From positions 1 through 64,000 of the forward strand of contig ADNK01002103.1 of the NCBI GenBank assembly GCA_000320545.1: a stretch of DNA of 64,000 nt. The letters run 5' to 3'. Made by a program: the position numbers and the translations under genes. Positions 12,611 through 26,215 of this stretch are shown here, piece after piece. The notes beneath the pieces are model-generated. The model saw only the letters and a list, made by a program, of their open reading frames with translations. It was not told where the DNA came from and did not search any database. Every line of letters starts with the position of its first letter. Position 1 is the stretch's first letter. The DNA is from Bigelowiella natans CCMP2755 (taxonomy: Eukaryota; Cercozoa; Chlorarachniophyceae).

Positions 12611-13820
12611 AATGATACTAAAGGCGATCGGCCTAATGAGCCTTCCGAGTCTTCGTCAACCGCGACGGACGGGAAAGTCACTCTAAAGGTAGTGGCATGA
12701 CTTTTTCGATAATGCTACGTCTCGATGCAAACGGTGGAAGGAGAAGAATGGTCGTTATTCGCAAATATGTATTCTTACAACTGATCGAATAGGTAAAGAC
12801 TTTGGGGGGCGGAAATCATGAAATTCAAGTGGATGCGAAGGTGCCTGATCGCCAAATAAATAGCCTACGTGCATCCTTCTTCCTTATGAAGCCATTGTTT
12901 TACTGCCATGGAAGCAGCATACGACTCCGCCGTCATCCACGATGTAACTTGGGCTATTATATGGCACTGAGCTACAAGTTGTGTTGTGTATTCTGTTGTG
13001 TTCTGATTATGTGGTCTCATCATTATTCTCATACTACTGTCATGTATCATCAGTGCCCCATCCCTACTCTGAAGCAAATCGTGGCTGAGAAAACAAACGT
13101 TCCAGTCGAAAACCAGCGGATAATATTCCACGGCAAGGTTATTCACAAAGGAGGAGATGACTATTTAAAAGCAAACGGACCGGGAGATATTCCCCACTAA
13201 TTTCACGGGGGGGGGGGGGGGGGCGGGGGCTGCCTGGGAGATTCAGCAGCATTTGGAATAACGACACTTTGTGCTTTAAGTGCTAAATGCTGCTTTGGTA
13301 CTCGTCGGTGCTCGTAGGTCTTAAAGGATGACAAGGACATCTCATCGTATGGCATGGTAGACGGCAACGCTCTCCATGTGGTTCGAAGGCCCCCCCCTCG
13401 GGCTCGTAACGGCACAACGCCAGCATCCTCGCAGCAAGGGCCCCAGTCGGGAGCACAGAACGGGGGGCAGACGTCTTCATTCACATCATCCAACAACGGG
13501 TCTCATAGCGTGATGATGGGCACGACTATTGCCGTCCCTGATGGCCAGGTCTTGTCTACACTGATGTTGCCTCACATTAATATACGCCGCATACTATTTG
13601 AACGCTCACAAATAACATTATGGAAAAAAAATAGTATTAACATGTTTCCACATATCCTACTATCTAGGCCCTCCCTGACCTTGGACAAATATTTTCGAAC
13701 GTTCTTTCTTCTCTTGGCCCAGCACTGCAGCAGGCTGGTGGAGTTCTGAGTCGGGGAGCAGGAGGAGGAGGAGGAGGGGTGGGGATAGGGCAAACACCAT
13801 CTTCGTCGTCCTCCTCATCG

Positions 13821-13855
<35 letters not shown>

Positions 13856-14728
13856 TAACTCCTTCTCCAACAACAACAACAACTTAAACTTCTCTACCTG
13901 GGAATCTGGATCTGCGGGGTTTTCGGGAGGTGGAGGAGGAATGTCCTCATCTCAGCAGCAGGGGGGTGTATTGAGCGGCCCCCCCCCTCTCACGCCATTC
14001 CGCCAGCCTTCGCAACAGGACATCTTGGCAGCGCTCAGGGTGATTTCCACGGTGATTGCGAGAGGCGAGGCAGCTCCGATCGATGCAAAAGAGAGCAGCG
14101 CGACAGCAGCACAGGACCAAAAGGATGCCCCTCCTCCTACTTCTTCATCATCAGGGGATTCGAACGAGTTTAAAGGGGCTGTTCGGGTGCTGCAAAGGGT
14201 GGGTGATGTTCCCCGTGTTTGTATGTGTTTGTAGTGCGCGGCAACAGCAGCATAGAAAACAAGCTAGTAGTCTCTTCCATCACCCCGTGTCGTTCCTATT
14301 AATGCAATCTATATCATCCACAAAATGAAGAAGATGACGACGACTGTATTGTCTTTATATCTACTAGACGATCACAGTCTTCACCGAGCTGCTACCGTTG
14401 TCGCGGCGGCTAGAAGAGGCCCTGGGAGCAGCAGCACAACTACAGCAGCACGATTCAAAAACGAATGACAACGCAGAAGAATTAAATCGCCTTTCTAGGA
14501 CAGTAGGGGTCAGTAGTGGGACACCATTAAATGAGTAGGGGGAATGCATAGTAGGAAAAAATTCAGGTGGGGGTGGCGGTGGGGTAAGTTAAGTTGTGGA
14601 AAGGAGATCGAGGCACTGGCAACTTGTCGTCATTCTTACAACAACAAATCACTTGTCATTCTTGCTGTCTCCGATTCACTCACAACAACGGAGTGTAGCT
14701 ACATGTCAACATGCATGCACATTAAATG

Positions 14729-14774
<46 letters not shown>

Positions 14775-17117
14775 ACGATGTGTCGTGTGCGCAGACCGCA
14801 ATGCGAAGGCTAGGTCCTGTTTTCACTCACACTGGAAGGCTCCTAAGCTCAGTCAACTTGGCTGCCAACCCCCCTGACCTTTCGACTCGCATTCCTAATT
14901 TCTCTGGGGTTCCGCACACAGCCACAGGGTAAGTAAGAGTAAGCAAGCTTCGTGTTATCATAGTAGCCGTGCACCGCTTAAATCCAGCAATTCTCCTGAA
15001 GATTCGGCATCTTATCTACCTCTTACAACGTGTTGTTTGGCTCTAACTACTACATACACATAATAACGATAATGATGATTATTATTGTTGTTGTTGTTAT
15101 CTATCCCCCCCCCTGTTCTTCTCGCAGTGCGACGATTCACATCCAGACTACTACCAGCAACATAGGACCATCCTCTGCGGCTGCTGATACAACAACAACA
15201 ACTACTACTACTACTACTACTGCTGCTGCAAGCGGGACTCCAAATACGACGACGACATCTGCACCAGATGCCTCAAATGCTCAGCCGGGAGCATCATCAT
15301 CATCATCATCATCAACAACAACAATAGCAACAACAACAATGAATCATGGTGGTGGAATAGGAGGAGCAGCAGCAGGAGGAGGAGGAGGAGGAGGAGGAAG
15401 ACGAATGGGAGGTGCAAATGCACCCAACCCCGCCCTATTGGTTAGTCGACCTTCATTTAGTTAGCAGACCTTCATGCATGCATGTCATGCAGCAGAACGC
15501 TTGTTCAGACACACAACCCACAAGCACACACTCTTCATTTCACACACGAACTACTCGTTACTCTATAATTCCAAATCATCAGTAACCCTCCTTTTTTATG
15601 TTGGAAGTTGTGCCTCCTGCTGCTACTGCTGCTGCTGCTGCTTCCACCGCCACCACCACCCTCCCTCTGCCCTCCCCCCCCCCCAAATATCTAACCACCA
15701 CATCCCTCCCCCCATCCGATCCAGATGGCGCAAATGGGGCCATTGCTAAGTCAGATGGGACCCCTCGTCTCGTCCATGCTTTCCGGTGGCAGTGGAGCCG
15801 GTAGTCGGGGGGGGGGCGGAGGAGGAGGAGGAGGAGGCAACGTCGGGGTCCACATCGGAGCATCAAGAAGCAACTCCAACGCAAGTAGTGCGGGTAGTAG
15901 CAGCAGCATGAGTGGGACTAATAGCAATACAGCACCATCTTCAGGAGAAGGGGGAGGAGGAGGAGGAGCAGCAGCAGCAGCAGCAGCAGCAGCATCTGGT
16001 GGCTCTAGCTCTAGCGACGTCCCACCTTTCTCCTCGTCAGGAGGCCGAGGAGGGAGGGGCAGGGGAGGGGGGGGAGGAAGGGGAGCTGCTACCCCTCCGA
16101 TTGATATCTCTGGCCTAATGGGTAGGAAGTGTTGTAGTAGAGTCAGTGGGTGAATAGTGGGTGAGTGAGTGTGTGTGTGTGTGCGTTTGTGTGTGCGTTT
16201 GTGTGTGCGTTTCGTCTTCCTTTGGTTGCATACCAACTACAAAGACAGCTTATATCAGAGCAGAGCTACTTTTGTTTTATGGGAGAGTCTTAGTAGATGA
16301 CGATGATGATGATGATGATGATGATGATGACGATGATGATGACGATGAAAACTACAATTCTCATCACAGCGTCTTCTCGATGATAATGATGCTCTCCCCC
16401 TCCCCTTCCACCACAGGTGGGCTATTGGGTTCTTTATCTCAAGGCCGAGGAGGAGGAGGAAGGGGTGGGGGGGGGGCAGGAGTCCCTCCTGGGATGGCAC
16501 AGATGCTGAATATGATGGGTGGCAAACACACTTCTTTCATTTCATATTATGCCAATAAGAATACACCTCTTTCTTCTTTAAAGTGTAAAAACATGCTAAT
16601 ACGGCGACCTGCTCAGGCCCCATGCTCTCATCCCTGGGCCGCGGAGGACGTGGAGGAGGAAGAGGAGGAAGAGGGGGGGGCAGCAGTAGCAGTAGTAGTC
16701 AAGGAGGAGCGGCTGCTGCTGCTGGGGGGGGGTTGGGAGGATTACTCTCCATGGTGGGGCCAATGCTTAGCGGCATGACGGGAGGAAGGGGGATGGGTGG
16801 GAGAGGCAGAGGAATGGGGGGAGCGGGGGGCATTGGGGGTCTTCTCCAGATGGTGAGTAGCATCTTGCCAGGGGTTCTTGGGCCTCAGGCCCTCTCCATG
16901 CCCATCGGAACATTGCTGGAACAGGTACAGCAAGTAGTAGTAGTAGTACTAGCAGTAGTAGTAGTGGATGAATCAATGATAATAATAATAATGATGATGA
17001 TGATGATGATGATATTAAATGGAGTGAGGAGGAGGATGCATAGAGGCTGGTGCGAAGAGAGGTCGAAGAGAGATTTCTCCCCCTTGATCATCATCGTCAT
17101 TATCACGACAACGACTT

Positions 17118-17151
<34 letters not shown>

Positions 17152-17593
17152 CAAGATATCACAGGGAGCTGTAGAGTCCCTACGAGAAGACGTTACTGGA
17201 AGGTGCTGATGTTTCTCTACCTAGTCGTCTTTCTTTCTTCGTCTGCTGCTGCTGTACTGCCAGAAACAACAACAACAACTACTACAACAACAGCAGCAGC
17301 AACAATTACGACCGAATTCTTCCCCCCCTCCCTCAGGAATGCAATGCGTTCTAAGAATGAGAGGAGCGTGTTTGTTGCCCGTGCCATAGCGAGAAGAACC
17401 GTGTTTTGATCTTTGAGAGCCGCCCCAAATCAACGATGTTTGCTAAATAGTAAATCTCACTGATGTCACTAATGCGGCGTGTTGTTATTACTACTACTAC
17501 TACTATTCGAAAACAGGCTCTTTGTGGCCTTTTTGCAGCTGAACGTAACACAAGCCATGGCGCTGCTACGAGGGTTGGTGGTGTTCGCGATGC

Positions 17594-17627
<34 letters not shown>

Positions 17628-17863
17628 CATGTGTCATATTTTCTTTTTCCCTCTGCTTCTTCTTTTCCACCGCAATCGGGTACTACTACGATAAATGAAC
17701 CACTGCTACTCTCCTGGCCAATAACAATGCATGTTCTTCAGTGATCCAGCACCTCTCAACGCTATCTGCTCGGACCTAAAGGCAGCCGCCAAAGATCTCA
17801 TTCGAGGACGGAGGAAAAGCCATGAGGAGGGGGAGGAGAAGGACGAGGAGGACGACGAAGAGG

Positions 17864-17905
<42 letters not shown>

Positions 17906-17913
17906 AGACAGAC

Positions 17914-17955
<42 letters not shown>

Positions 17956-18507
17956 CATGAACAGTACATCCACACAAAGACAGGTATATACCACCACATA
18001 TGATTGTTGTTACTCATGCAGTAGCAATGCGTCATCAACCTGATCACCAACCTCATCATCATCATCATCATCATATCTATCAAATACGACATCAGAGCAC
18101 GAGAGAGGCCAGAGCTGAAGCTGCTGCTAGCGTGGCGAAGTCGTTATTAGGTACCATCGGGAGTCCTTAGCCATCGTAAAGCGCATCATACCCTGTCTTC
18201 ATCATCTTCCTCCTCCTCCTCTTCTTCTTCTTCTTCATCTAATTCTCGACACTTCTGCTGCCAGAATCACTCGTGCTTGATGATGATGATTTTGAGGAAG
18301 GAAAGGTAATAATAAAGCTATGAGTTTGTAGTGGTGGTGGCAGTGGTGATGAGGATGGTGAGGATGATGATGACGATGTATAGCAGCAGCAGCAGCAGCA
18401 GCAGCAAAACCATCGGCATGGGATTGGGCAGGAAAAAAGGGCCGAGCCGCGATGGAATCAATCTCCTCCTCCTCCTCCTCCTCATCATCATCATCATCAT
18501 TATCCTC

Positions 18508-18541
<34 letters not shown>

Positions 18542-19388
18542 TCTCTCTCTCTCTCTCTCTTTCTCTCTTTCTCTCTCCCTCTCCTCTCCCTTAAAATCGT
18601 CGCCATCATTGTCGTCTTCGTCGTCGTCAATAAGGATCCTCGAGAATACTGTCTGGAGGGACTGACGGCTACGATTTCGGGCATCCTGGAGGCGTTGGTG
18701 GGGTCTGAAGCCCTGCCACCACCGCAGTTTGGCCCTGATTTGATGAGGTTTGTGGTAGATGAGATGATGCGAGAGATGATATGTGAATCAATCAATGAAC
18801 ACTACAACGACCGGCGTGTGTCAATTTTATAGTATTCTTTGATTTATTCCTGAAATTCGTTGATCTTTCTGGCCATGCCACGCCTCCTCCTCCTCCCAAC
18901 GTGATGATCACAATGCAACACCATCTTTCGTCTGATTCACCTCATGAACGATCGCATTCCCAACATATTCTGATTGGCTGCTTGGCTTATTGCGCAAGGA
19001 AAGAAAGATCTATAGGACTACTACTACTACAACTACTACTACTACCGCATTGTGATGGGGCTGTCACTTACTTCACTCTTGTGTTTTGTTTGTTGTCGTT
19101 GCGTATAGGCGAGCGAAGAAGGGCGCGGGTCGCTTCTTCCTGCAGCTGGAACAGTGCTTAAAGTAATGAATTTTATGCACGACTTTGGCAAGCAAGCGCG
19201 CACACACACACACACACACACACAAACACAAGTACACACTAATGACGAAAACATTTGACAATGCTAATCAATCAGGACATGTTGCCATTATTATCATTTA
19301 TCATCACCATCACCACCACCATCATCATCATCATCATTATCATCCCGACATAAAGTAGGAATAGTGCTGATGATACTGACAATATGTT

Positions 19389-19431
<43 letters not shown>

Positions 19432-20526
19432 CGCACGCGCGCGTCTTCTAGAAACGGCGAGGCCGGTGTAAAGCGAGTGATTTGTGTGTCAGCCACCAAT
19501 TATCTTGCAGGCGATGGAGAACTAGGTAGCGTTAGTAGTAAGAGTAGAAGAAGTAGTAGTAGTAGTAAATAGTCGTACCTAGTGATTGTGGTAGTAGTAG
19601 TAGTAAGTACAGTAGCAGTCGTTGTTGTAGTAGTAGTTGTAGTAAGGAGCAAGAAGAGGGGTGGGTCCTCGGATCGGTATATCGACTGTATGGAGCTCAT
19701 AGGTCTGCATAATCGGTATATACTGTGAGGGGCGCCAGTAGTGCAAGTAACATGATAAGAATGTGATGCTAACTCCCCCCCCTCTCCTCCCCCCCCCCAG
19801 GAGATGCAGCAGCGTTGGTGTCCAACTTCATATCGAGGGTGTTGCAGGTACGCTGAGGGTAGACTCGGCTTCTACACACTGATCCCCCCCCCCCGCCCGC
19901 CGAATTGCATGTGATTTTAATTTTTGACGGTATTATTCAAATTGTGGTGAGTTTCACTTGACCCTGTTGCCCCCCTTCTCCGTCTGCTATCTGTCGCAAA
20001 TGACAACGACGATAACTCTCCTCCATCATCATCATCCTCATCATCATCATCATCAATATCATCATCATCTTCATCATCATCACCATCATTATCGTCATCT
20101 CCCAGCAAGGGGTAGGTAGCATAATGGCCGCTGCTCGAGAGGAAGAGCAGGGAGAGGGGACGAGCGATGCCGCTGATGGCAAGAACAATGGTAGTAAGCT
20201 GCTAATACTACTCCGCTTCTCCCTGACAGGGAGGAGGAGGAGGAGGAGGAAGATTTGTGGCAGTACATAACATATATGAATCATCATCTCAAAACATAAC
20301 ATCATTCCTTCCCTCTCCCCGTCACAACGAAGATAGAGAGGAATCATAGCTTTGGTGCATATTTGAATGCGTGAAATCCGCCACCCCCCTCCCCTTGCTC
20401 TGGATTTCGAATCAGGTACTAATGAAAAACACTATGAGACCGCCCCTCGCCCAGCGTCGACGCCATCGTCATCGTCGTCATCGTCGCGTTCCGGGTGGAT
20501 GGAGCATCTGAGCCCTGATGAAAGGA

Positions 20527-20561
<35 letters not shown>

Positions 20562-21154
20562 AAAATTAGTAGTAGTAGCAATGAAAAGTGATTGTCCTAA
20601 GTAACGCTTCAATATGTGAGAGGCGATGGAGGAGGGGGTGGGGTTGGACGTCGCTCTTGTTCTCGCCCGCCCACTTACCCGTTTCCTCCTCCTTATGTCA
20701 TCACTGCGTTTGCTTTTGATGATGATGTGCGCGCGTGCGTACCGTCTCGATCTGCGCCTTACCCAGTAATAGCATCATAAAGACGACAAAATTTTCTTTA
20801 TCATCATCGTCACCGTCATCTTCATCGTCATCATTGTCATCATCGTCATCATCGTCATCATTGCCATCAGCAATGGTCGCGGGTGATTTCACGCGACGTC
20901 AAACGCCAGCAATCCGCAAGACCAAGGTCACATAGCAGGTAATGACAACGATAGAGTAGTATTTAATTTACTCTAGAAGCAAATCGCTGAATTGTTTTAC
21001 CAAGCACCGATCGATTAATTGTTGGTTATTTGATTCATTGCATTGATTGTCTCCCAGAGCGTATGAATCTGGGGGGCCAAACGCCAAGCGTCGAAGAGTA
21101 GGAGGCGGAAGAAGAGGAGGAGAGGCTGCAGCGGAGAGGTTGAAAACAAATTGA
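12611..21154 (+). CDS. BAG6: BAG6/Scythe-like protein: N-terminal ubiquitin-like domain, Gly/Ser-rich body, C-terminal NLS
   Basis: Homologue of BAG6, a chaperone-linked ubiquitin-like protein that handles mislocalised and tail-anchored proteins. Phase-checked exons: 12793-12840, 13054-13137, 13318-13548, 13668-14198, 14368-14508, 14795-14928, 15128-15440, 15725-16121, 16417-16518, 16617-16924, 17539-17573 and 17742-17862; then 20106-20190, 20416-20528, 20871-20926 and 21058-21154 (TGA). The first exon (ending 12688, KVTLK) has an unresolved start. The ubiquitin-like domain runs TLKQIVAEKTNVPVENQRII, FHGKVLKDDKDISSYGMVDG, NALHVVRRPPP, matching BAG6 in spacing. The middle is Gly/Ala/Ser-rich with repeated MxxMxGPMLSS-type helices and RGG-like runs. 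The C-terminus has WMEHLSPDERK, WSRVISRDVKRQQ and AYESGGPNAKRRR, resembling the WV..I..DI...DAYLSGMPAKRRK region of animal BAG6. The protein ends just after this NLS, so no BAG domain is seen. Exons between 17863 and 20105 (around 18027, 18628-18815, 19100 and 19801-19850) are probable but not resolved. Confidence 0.8.
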
Positions 21155-23760
21155 ATGACAATCCAGGATCGATCGTGTATTATCATAGGTAGGACGCTAA
21201 GAATCTTCTGCTTTTCGTATCAATTAGAAAGTCAAACGGGGATGTACAAGCATCGTCGCACGACACAAGTGGCAGTGGCTCCACCGATCTGCCGTTCGGG
21301 GGGCGGGCACGCAAGGATAGACCTGATTCTCACTGAGAAATCAAAGCTCAAAATACATGACGTTTTTCCCGCTGAACTCGGAGTGCATGCTCTAGATATC
21401 ATGCAGTACGCAATACATACACTTTGTTCCTCAGCATCGAAAACGGACATGAATGTGCTATCGTGTGTATTTTTCACGTTCGTACACATGTATGAGTGTA
21501 TGCATCTTTCTCTTTCCGGTCCCGATATCTTGAATGAGCCGTCAGACAAAACAAACATGTATACAATATGTGTTGATTGCCCATGTGGTACATCGCTTGT
21601 TGCCACAACTCTGCTGCAGCGCAATAGACACAAGAAATGCAAACACATCTAGACATGTAGGCGGCCCCAGTGTTGCACAGCACTCAGCACTTCCTGAGGC
21701 TGTCCCATTTCGTTTGCACACGCTACAGCTGCGATACAGATACGATGCACACAGCCATGCACAGTCATGCGCCAATAAATAACTGTGTCTGTTGTCAGCT
21801 CAATGAGGAACACATCGAGCTGTTTCTATATAATATCGCATGACAGTCTCTACACACATCTAGACATGTTTGCATTCAGCAAGCTAGATTGTCATCATGC
21901 ATGACATCACATTAGAGCATAGCAGCTATTACTAGGTTGTTGTACACATGACTAGAGGAGTATAACAAAATCATGATGTAAAAACGCACTACGAAGCTGT
22001 GTTCTACATCAGTTCACATGGTGACGTGCCTAGTTCAGGTACGCATTTGCTGTCACAACAAGCTTGCATGGCTTGTATGTATGACGTGACAGTGCCAAGA
22101 GAAGTACGTGTGTCGTGTCATGTCGGATAACAGCATACTACTTGCCTAAGACAGTGGGTCAACTCTCACATATGCTTACTTCATGTCCACTCTTTAGACC
22201 GCATATTATATCGTGGACACCGAAATGCATCGACCGTTGGCATGCGAAGTTTCTGGAACAAAAATTCGAGGAGAACACAAGGAAAACTGACACCCGGCAA
22301 CATGAAGGTTACGTGTTTGTGCACGTCTCCCATGTGGTTCTTGCTCATGTAGTTTGCATCAATACTTCTTCCAATGTTCAATGTTCAATGTTCAATGTTG
22401 GATGAGGTCCATCTTTCCCACCCGGGCAGCAAATGGGATGACCGGAATGGCAATCGCCGCAACCATTGAATCGCCGTGGACAACGCTCTGCAAGCAAGCG
22501 ATCGCATTGCACGTTGCATGTGCTGGGCCACAGCGGTGAGTTCGCCATGCATCGCGCTGCCTCAGTGTTTGACACGTTACCGTTCTTTGTCAAGTGAGGG
22601 GTGGAGTGACAATGATCGTGACGCAAGCTGCTAGCTGGCATGGATTGGTGCTGTGCGCGCGCACGGGTGAGACAAACTTGTTTGCACGACACAACCAGCA
22701 TCAGAAGTGCCAGAGCGAACGAGTTATGAATGAAGTTGTGTGCAAAGTGATTCTGACAATCACGGGGGGGGACATGAGAACACAGTCTTTGTCGTGAGTC
22801 GCATCCTGGTGTTCACTTCGGAAATCGATCTTTCCTTGGGCGTCAACTTGAATGAAGTGACTCCAATGGAGCAGTTGAAAGAATCATGGAATGTAGCAAC
22901 TCATCCATACCCTGCTCGTTAGACCGCTAGCGTGGCAAAGGTGGTCGTGCTGCGAATCAGGCGACCTCACATTGCTAGATTGCAAAATTGTCACAGCTTG
23001 CCATGCTAATCGATGGGTAATGATGCGCAATTTTAAGTATATATAAGTCAATTTCAATCAGAACGTCGAATGAGCGCAATGTGATGCACGCGAACATCTT
23101 ATGCTCCAGGTGCTCAATGCAGTGGATGGACCGACACACGGTGTGTCATCATTATATCATGCACGTGCAGTTTTCATCACACATTACTCTGTTTCGTGCA
23201 GCCGCCAATAGTGCACACAGCTCGTAGCACGACCATGGACAAATATCATTAGATGCGACGAGGACACACACACATCTAACTACGCACGCACATGTTGTCA
23301 TCATTGCTTGAAAGTTAGACAAAGACACAGTAATGCAATATATGTAGAATATCTGTCACATTACATGTCTCAACATTAGCGCTGTAGCCACTGCATTGCA
23401 CAGCTACATAAGGATGACCATTGAACAAATTTAATTGATTAACTACATCCGTCTTACATGTCTATAGTGCTTGCTCAAAAGGACTTGCATTGGCCCTCCA
23501 GCTTGCTGGCCCAAAAATATGATCAAAGTTGCCTGTTTGCCCAGATTATTCATTTGTATTGAAAGCATGCGTACCCCTCATTCGCGTGCGTGTTTGCAGT
23601 AGCTACCATTATCTCAACAAGTAATCTATGACTGGAAATGATCATTCTTCATCGTGCCGCTCTCCGTTTGGACATCCTGGAGGTGTTCGGGCAACTGATT
23701 TACAATGAAAATAAATGCTGGAGATGTATGCGATAAACCCACGTCACATCATTAAACGTG
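21155..23760. repeat. Convergent spacer 3 with core repeat copy B
   Basis: The longest tail-to-tail spacer (2.6 kb), between the BAG6-like stop and the stop at 23761. It is CATG/TGCA-rich with many ACATG, GCATGC and CTAGA words and only short unsupported open frames. A 7-bp tandem (TTCAATG)n lies at about 22371-22399. The core repeat sits at 23412-23460. Confidence 0.65.
23379..23460 (+). repeat. Dispersed core repeat, copy B with upstream extension
   Basis: The extension GCGCTGTAGCCACTGCATTG is followed by CTACATAAGGATGACCATTG and ends in ACTACATCCGTCTTAC. Copies C and D share both the extension and the core, and copy F has part of the extension. It lies 300 nt from the stop of the gene on its right. 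Confidence 0.85.
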
Positions 23761-24384
23761 TTAATTCGAACCTATGGTGCATTCATCGAAGCAAGTAACC
23801 CTCTCATCGTCAAGCATGAGGATCTTTGACATTGGGTCGAACAAAGCGATTTCGTTTTCAACAATAGCACAACGATTCTTATGATAGAAGTCATCCGTTG
23901 CAAACTTACTCTGGAAAAAAATGTGAGAGTTAACAGTAAAAACCATCGCTTATTTGCATAGACAAACCCGCTCTTGCATTGCATCAATCAGAAGTATATT
24001 GTTCCTATGTTATCAACCAAAAAATATCAAAAATTATTCCAATGTCAGTTGATATGCCTCCTACTTTCGATCGGTTGCAAGCTCCTCTATTCGTTTCTTC
24101 ACGTTCTTGTTCACTCCAACAAAAACATGGTGCGGTCCGTTTTTATTCCTCCACAGCCATACCCAGGGCCACACTTCCAATCCTCGCTCGAATTCGGCGA
24201 CGAGGACTTTCAGGTCTTCCACTTTCGGCTTCCGAATGTAAAGGTCATAATCGGCTACGGTTTGACCTGGAAATCCTCCTTCGGCCCCTTCTGCGAAAGA
24301 CTCATGTTGCCATCGAACAATCGAGCAAGCCAACGCTCCACTCGTTGCGAACGAAGCGGAGCCCATGAGAATCCTCCGCCACAT
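23761..24384 (-). CDS. Hypothetical protein with N-terminal signal anchor, about 143 aa
   Basis: Two exons, 24103-24384 (ATG at 24384) and 23761-23910 (TAA), joined in phase 0 by a 192-nt intron (donor AAC|GTGAAG, acceptor TTCCAG|AGT). Residues 5-25 (ILMGSASFATSGALACSIV) look like a signal anchor or mitochondrial leader. The body contains ADYDLYIRKPKVEDLKVLVA and WPWVWLWRNKNGPHHVFVG, and the second exon contains KFATDDFYHKNRCAIVENEI and SKILMLDDERVTCFDE. I do not recognise the family. An upstream exon cannot be excluded. It is head-to-head with the gene at 24963 (580 nt apart). Confidence 0.6.
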
Positions 24385-24962
24385 CGGTTGAGAGAAGGAA
24401 ACTTGTGGCAGTGGGGACGTCGTCCTTGGACTCCGAAATATCGTCAGCTGGATTCCGAAACCGGATCAGAGCTCCTACGAGTAGGTTCTTCCTACTGAAA
24501 ATAAAAACACGCGACAACTAGTTTAACATGCAAAGGCTGCAAGATGCCCGGTTGCTTAGCACTCATTCAATGAACCGGTTCTCTTGGAACAACCAGTAAA
24601 ACACATGGCGTTTTCTCCCTACGACAAACATCTCTACTTTTTGACTTCCATCTAAGTTCCGTCCGAGAAGAGAACAGGACAGGGGGGGGGGAAACCAAAC
24701 TGTCACCAGACAGGAAGGATCACAGCGGCTGGCACGTAGAAAAGGAGAACTCTAATATCCATCATTTTAGCTCGCAGTCTGCAGGTCGAGGTAACAGAAA
24801 GGGGGGCTCGCTGCAGGAAACCTCTAGTTACTGTTCAGACACCTCAATGTATTACGACACACAGAGAAAGCCCGAACTGAGGTAGTAGCTTGTAAATAAG
24901 CCTAGAAAGAAGCCTAAGGCCAAGATTGGGCATTTGTGTTTCTGTGACACACTCAATAGCGT

Positions 24963-25490
24963 ATGCCTCGAACTGGCAAAATAAGACGCAAGGTGCATCG
25001 AGACTCCTCAGCTGACATACCAATAGATCTCGAGATAGACTTCATCCCTCGAGACAATCCCAAACCAAATTTTCATGCGGAGGGATTTCAGTTTACTGTA
25101 ATAAATCCAGAGTGGATTGTTCCCATACGAACTGCTCGTTCACGCCCATCTATACCCGCAGCAGAAAATAAGAGATGTGTTTTGCATCTGCTGAAAGCAA
25201 GACAGCTCGACAAAGAGAAGGAAAACATGTGTTGGAGCTATGAGCCTAAAGTAAGATCACGTGGGAGTTGCTATTTGCTATTTAATCTTTTATGTTGCTG
25301 CTGGGGAAGTTAGGCCAAGGCGTTGTCAGATAGCCTAAATGTATCAAGACAGTATGATGTTGCTCTAAACAAGCCATACGATGCCGCTGCATTCATCGTA
25401 GCATGCGCATTATTAAGAATCGTAGGCAAATGCACATTAAAATATATTCTTTGGATTTTGAAGATACGCAAGATACAGTTTTCCAAATAA
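24963..25490 (+). CDS. Hypothetical protein, 154 aa
   Basis: Two phase-checked exons, 24963-25250 and 25314-25490 (TAA), joined in phase 0 across a 63-nt intron (AAA|GTAAGA ... GTTAG|GCC). The N-terminus is basic (MPRTGKIRRKVHRDS), followed by an acidic and aromatic stretch (PIDLEIDFIPRD, FQFTVINPEWIVP). A charged helix (HLLKARQLDKEKENM) leads into exon 2, which opens KALSDSLNVSRQYDVALNKP and then turns hydrophobic (DAAAFIVACALLRIV, KYILWILKI). The second exon has no ATG but is open for 59 codons. The hydrophobic C-terminus could be a membrane anchor. No family recognised. Confidence 0.6.
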
Positions 25491-26164
25491 TTATACCTTG
25501 TAAATTTGTCTGAATGGCTTGTAAATGCCCAGCGGTAAAGGACGTAACAAGCGCTTGTTGCTTGTTTAGACAGAGCGTTAGCTATCTTACATACAGCGTA
25601 AAACAAAGCATGTGCCTATGTATGATATTAATCTGTGCGTGGCTGCATTGATGACAGGCTGCTGTAGTGACGCTACGCGTGCATGGTTAGATCTAGCTAG
25701 CTAGAGATAGTGTGATTGCGAAATAGTGTCGCCATGCAGCGATGCCAATGTGGCGCATTGTACAATGTTAGTTAGACAGCACTATTACGTAGTTCATTTT
25801 TGCCTAGATTGTGCTAATTGAGATGGAAGCCTAAACATCTACATCTAGATACATGTGTATTTATTATTAATGCAACATGCACGTATACATGCATCATGTG
25901 CATGAAGCGAGCTAGCGAGCACTAGAGCACATGCATGAGCTCACATTAACACACATCACACGACACACACGCACATATAGCTAGAGCATTCTCTACAAAT
26001 GTGTCTAGATGTGCAAAACGTACGCAATAAACAAACACAATCTTATAGCGCTGTAGCCGCTACATACATTGCATGGTCACATTGCTAGATTGGGATGACC
26101 ATTGAAAAATAGTAATAATTTCATTGTATCCGTCTCATGATGCACACATCATGCCTAGATATGC

Positions 26165-26215
<51 letters not shown>

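Noticed and set aside
15217-15423. Poly-Leu/Met minus-strand frame and similar frames over triplet repeats (13660-13882, 16250-16500, 17479-17694)
   Set aside because: Artefacts of reading (CAT)n, (CTA)n and (GGA)n tracts in other frames.
21155-21652. 165-codon plus-strand frame just after the BAG6-like stop
   Set aside because: It does not continue BAG6-like sequence and shows the CATG-rich spacer texture. Kept as spacer DNA.
22378-22701. 107-codon minus-strand frame in spacer 3
   Set aside because: No splice-linked partners, cysteine- and histidine-scattered composition, and it lies wholly in repeat-type DNA.
25310-25606. 98-codon minus-strand open frame
   Set aside because: It lies opposite the second exon of the plus-strand 154-aa gene, which has a 63-nt intron and agreeing phase.
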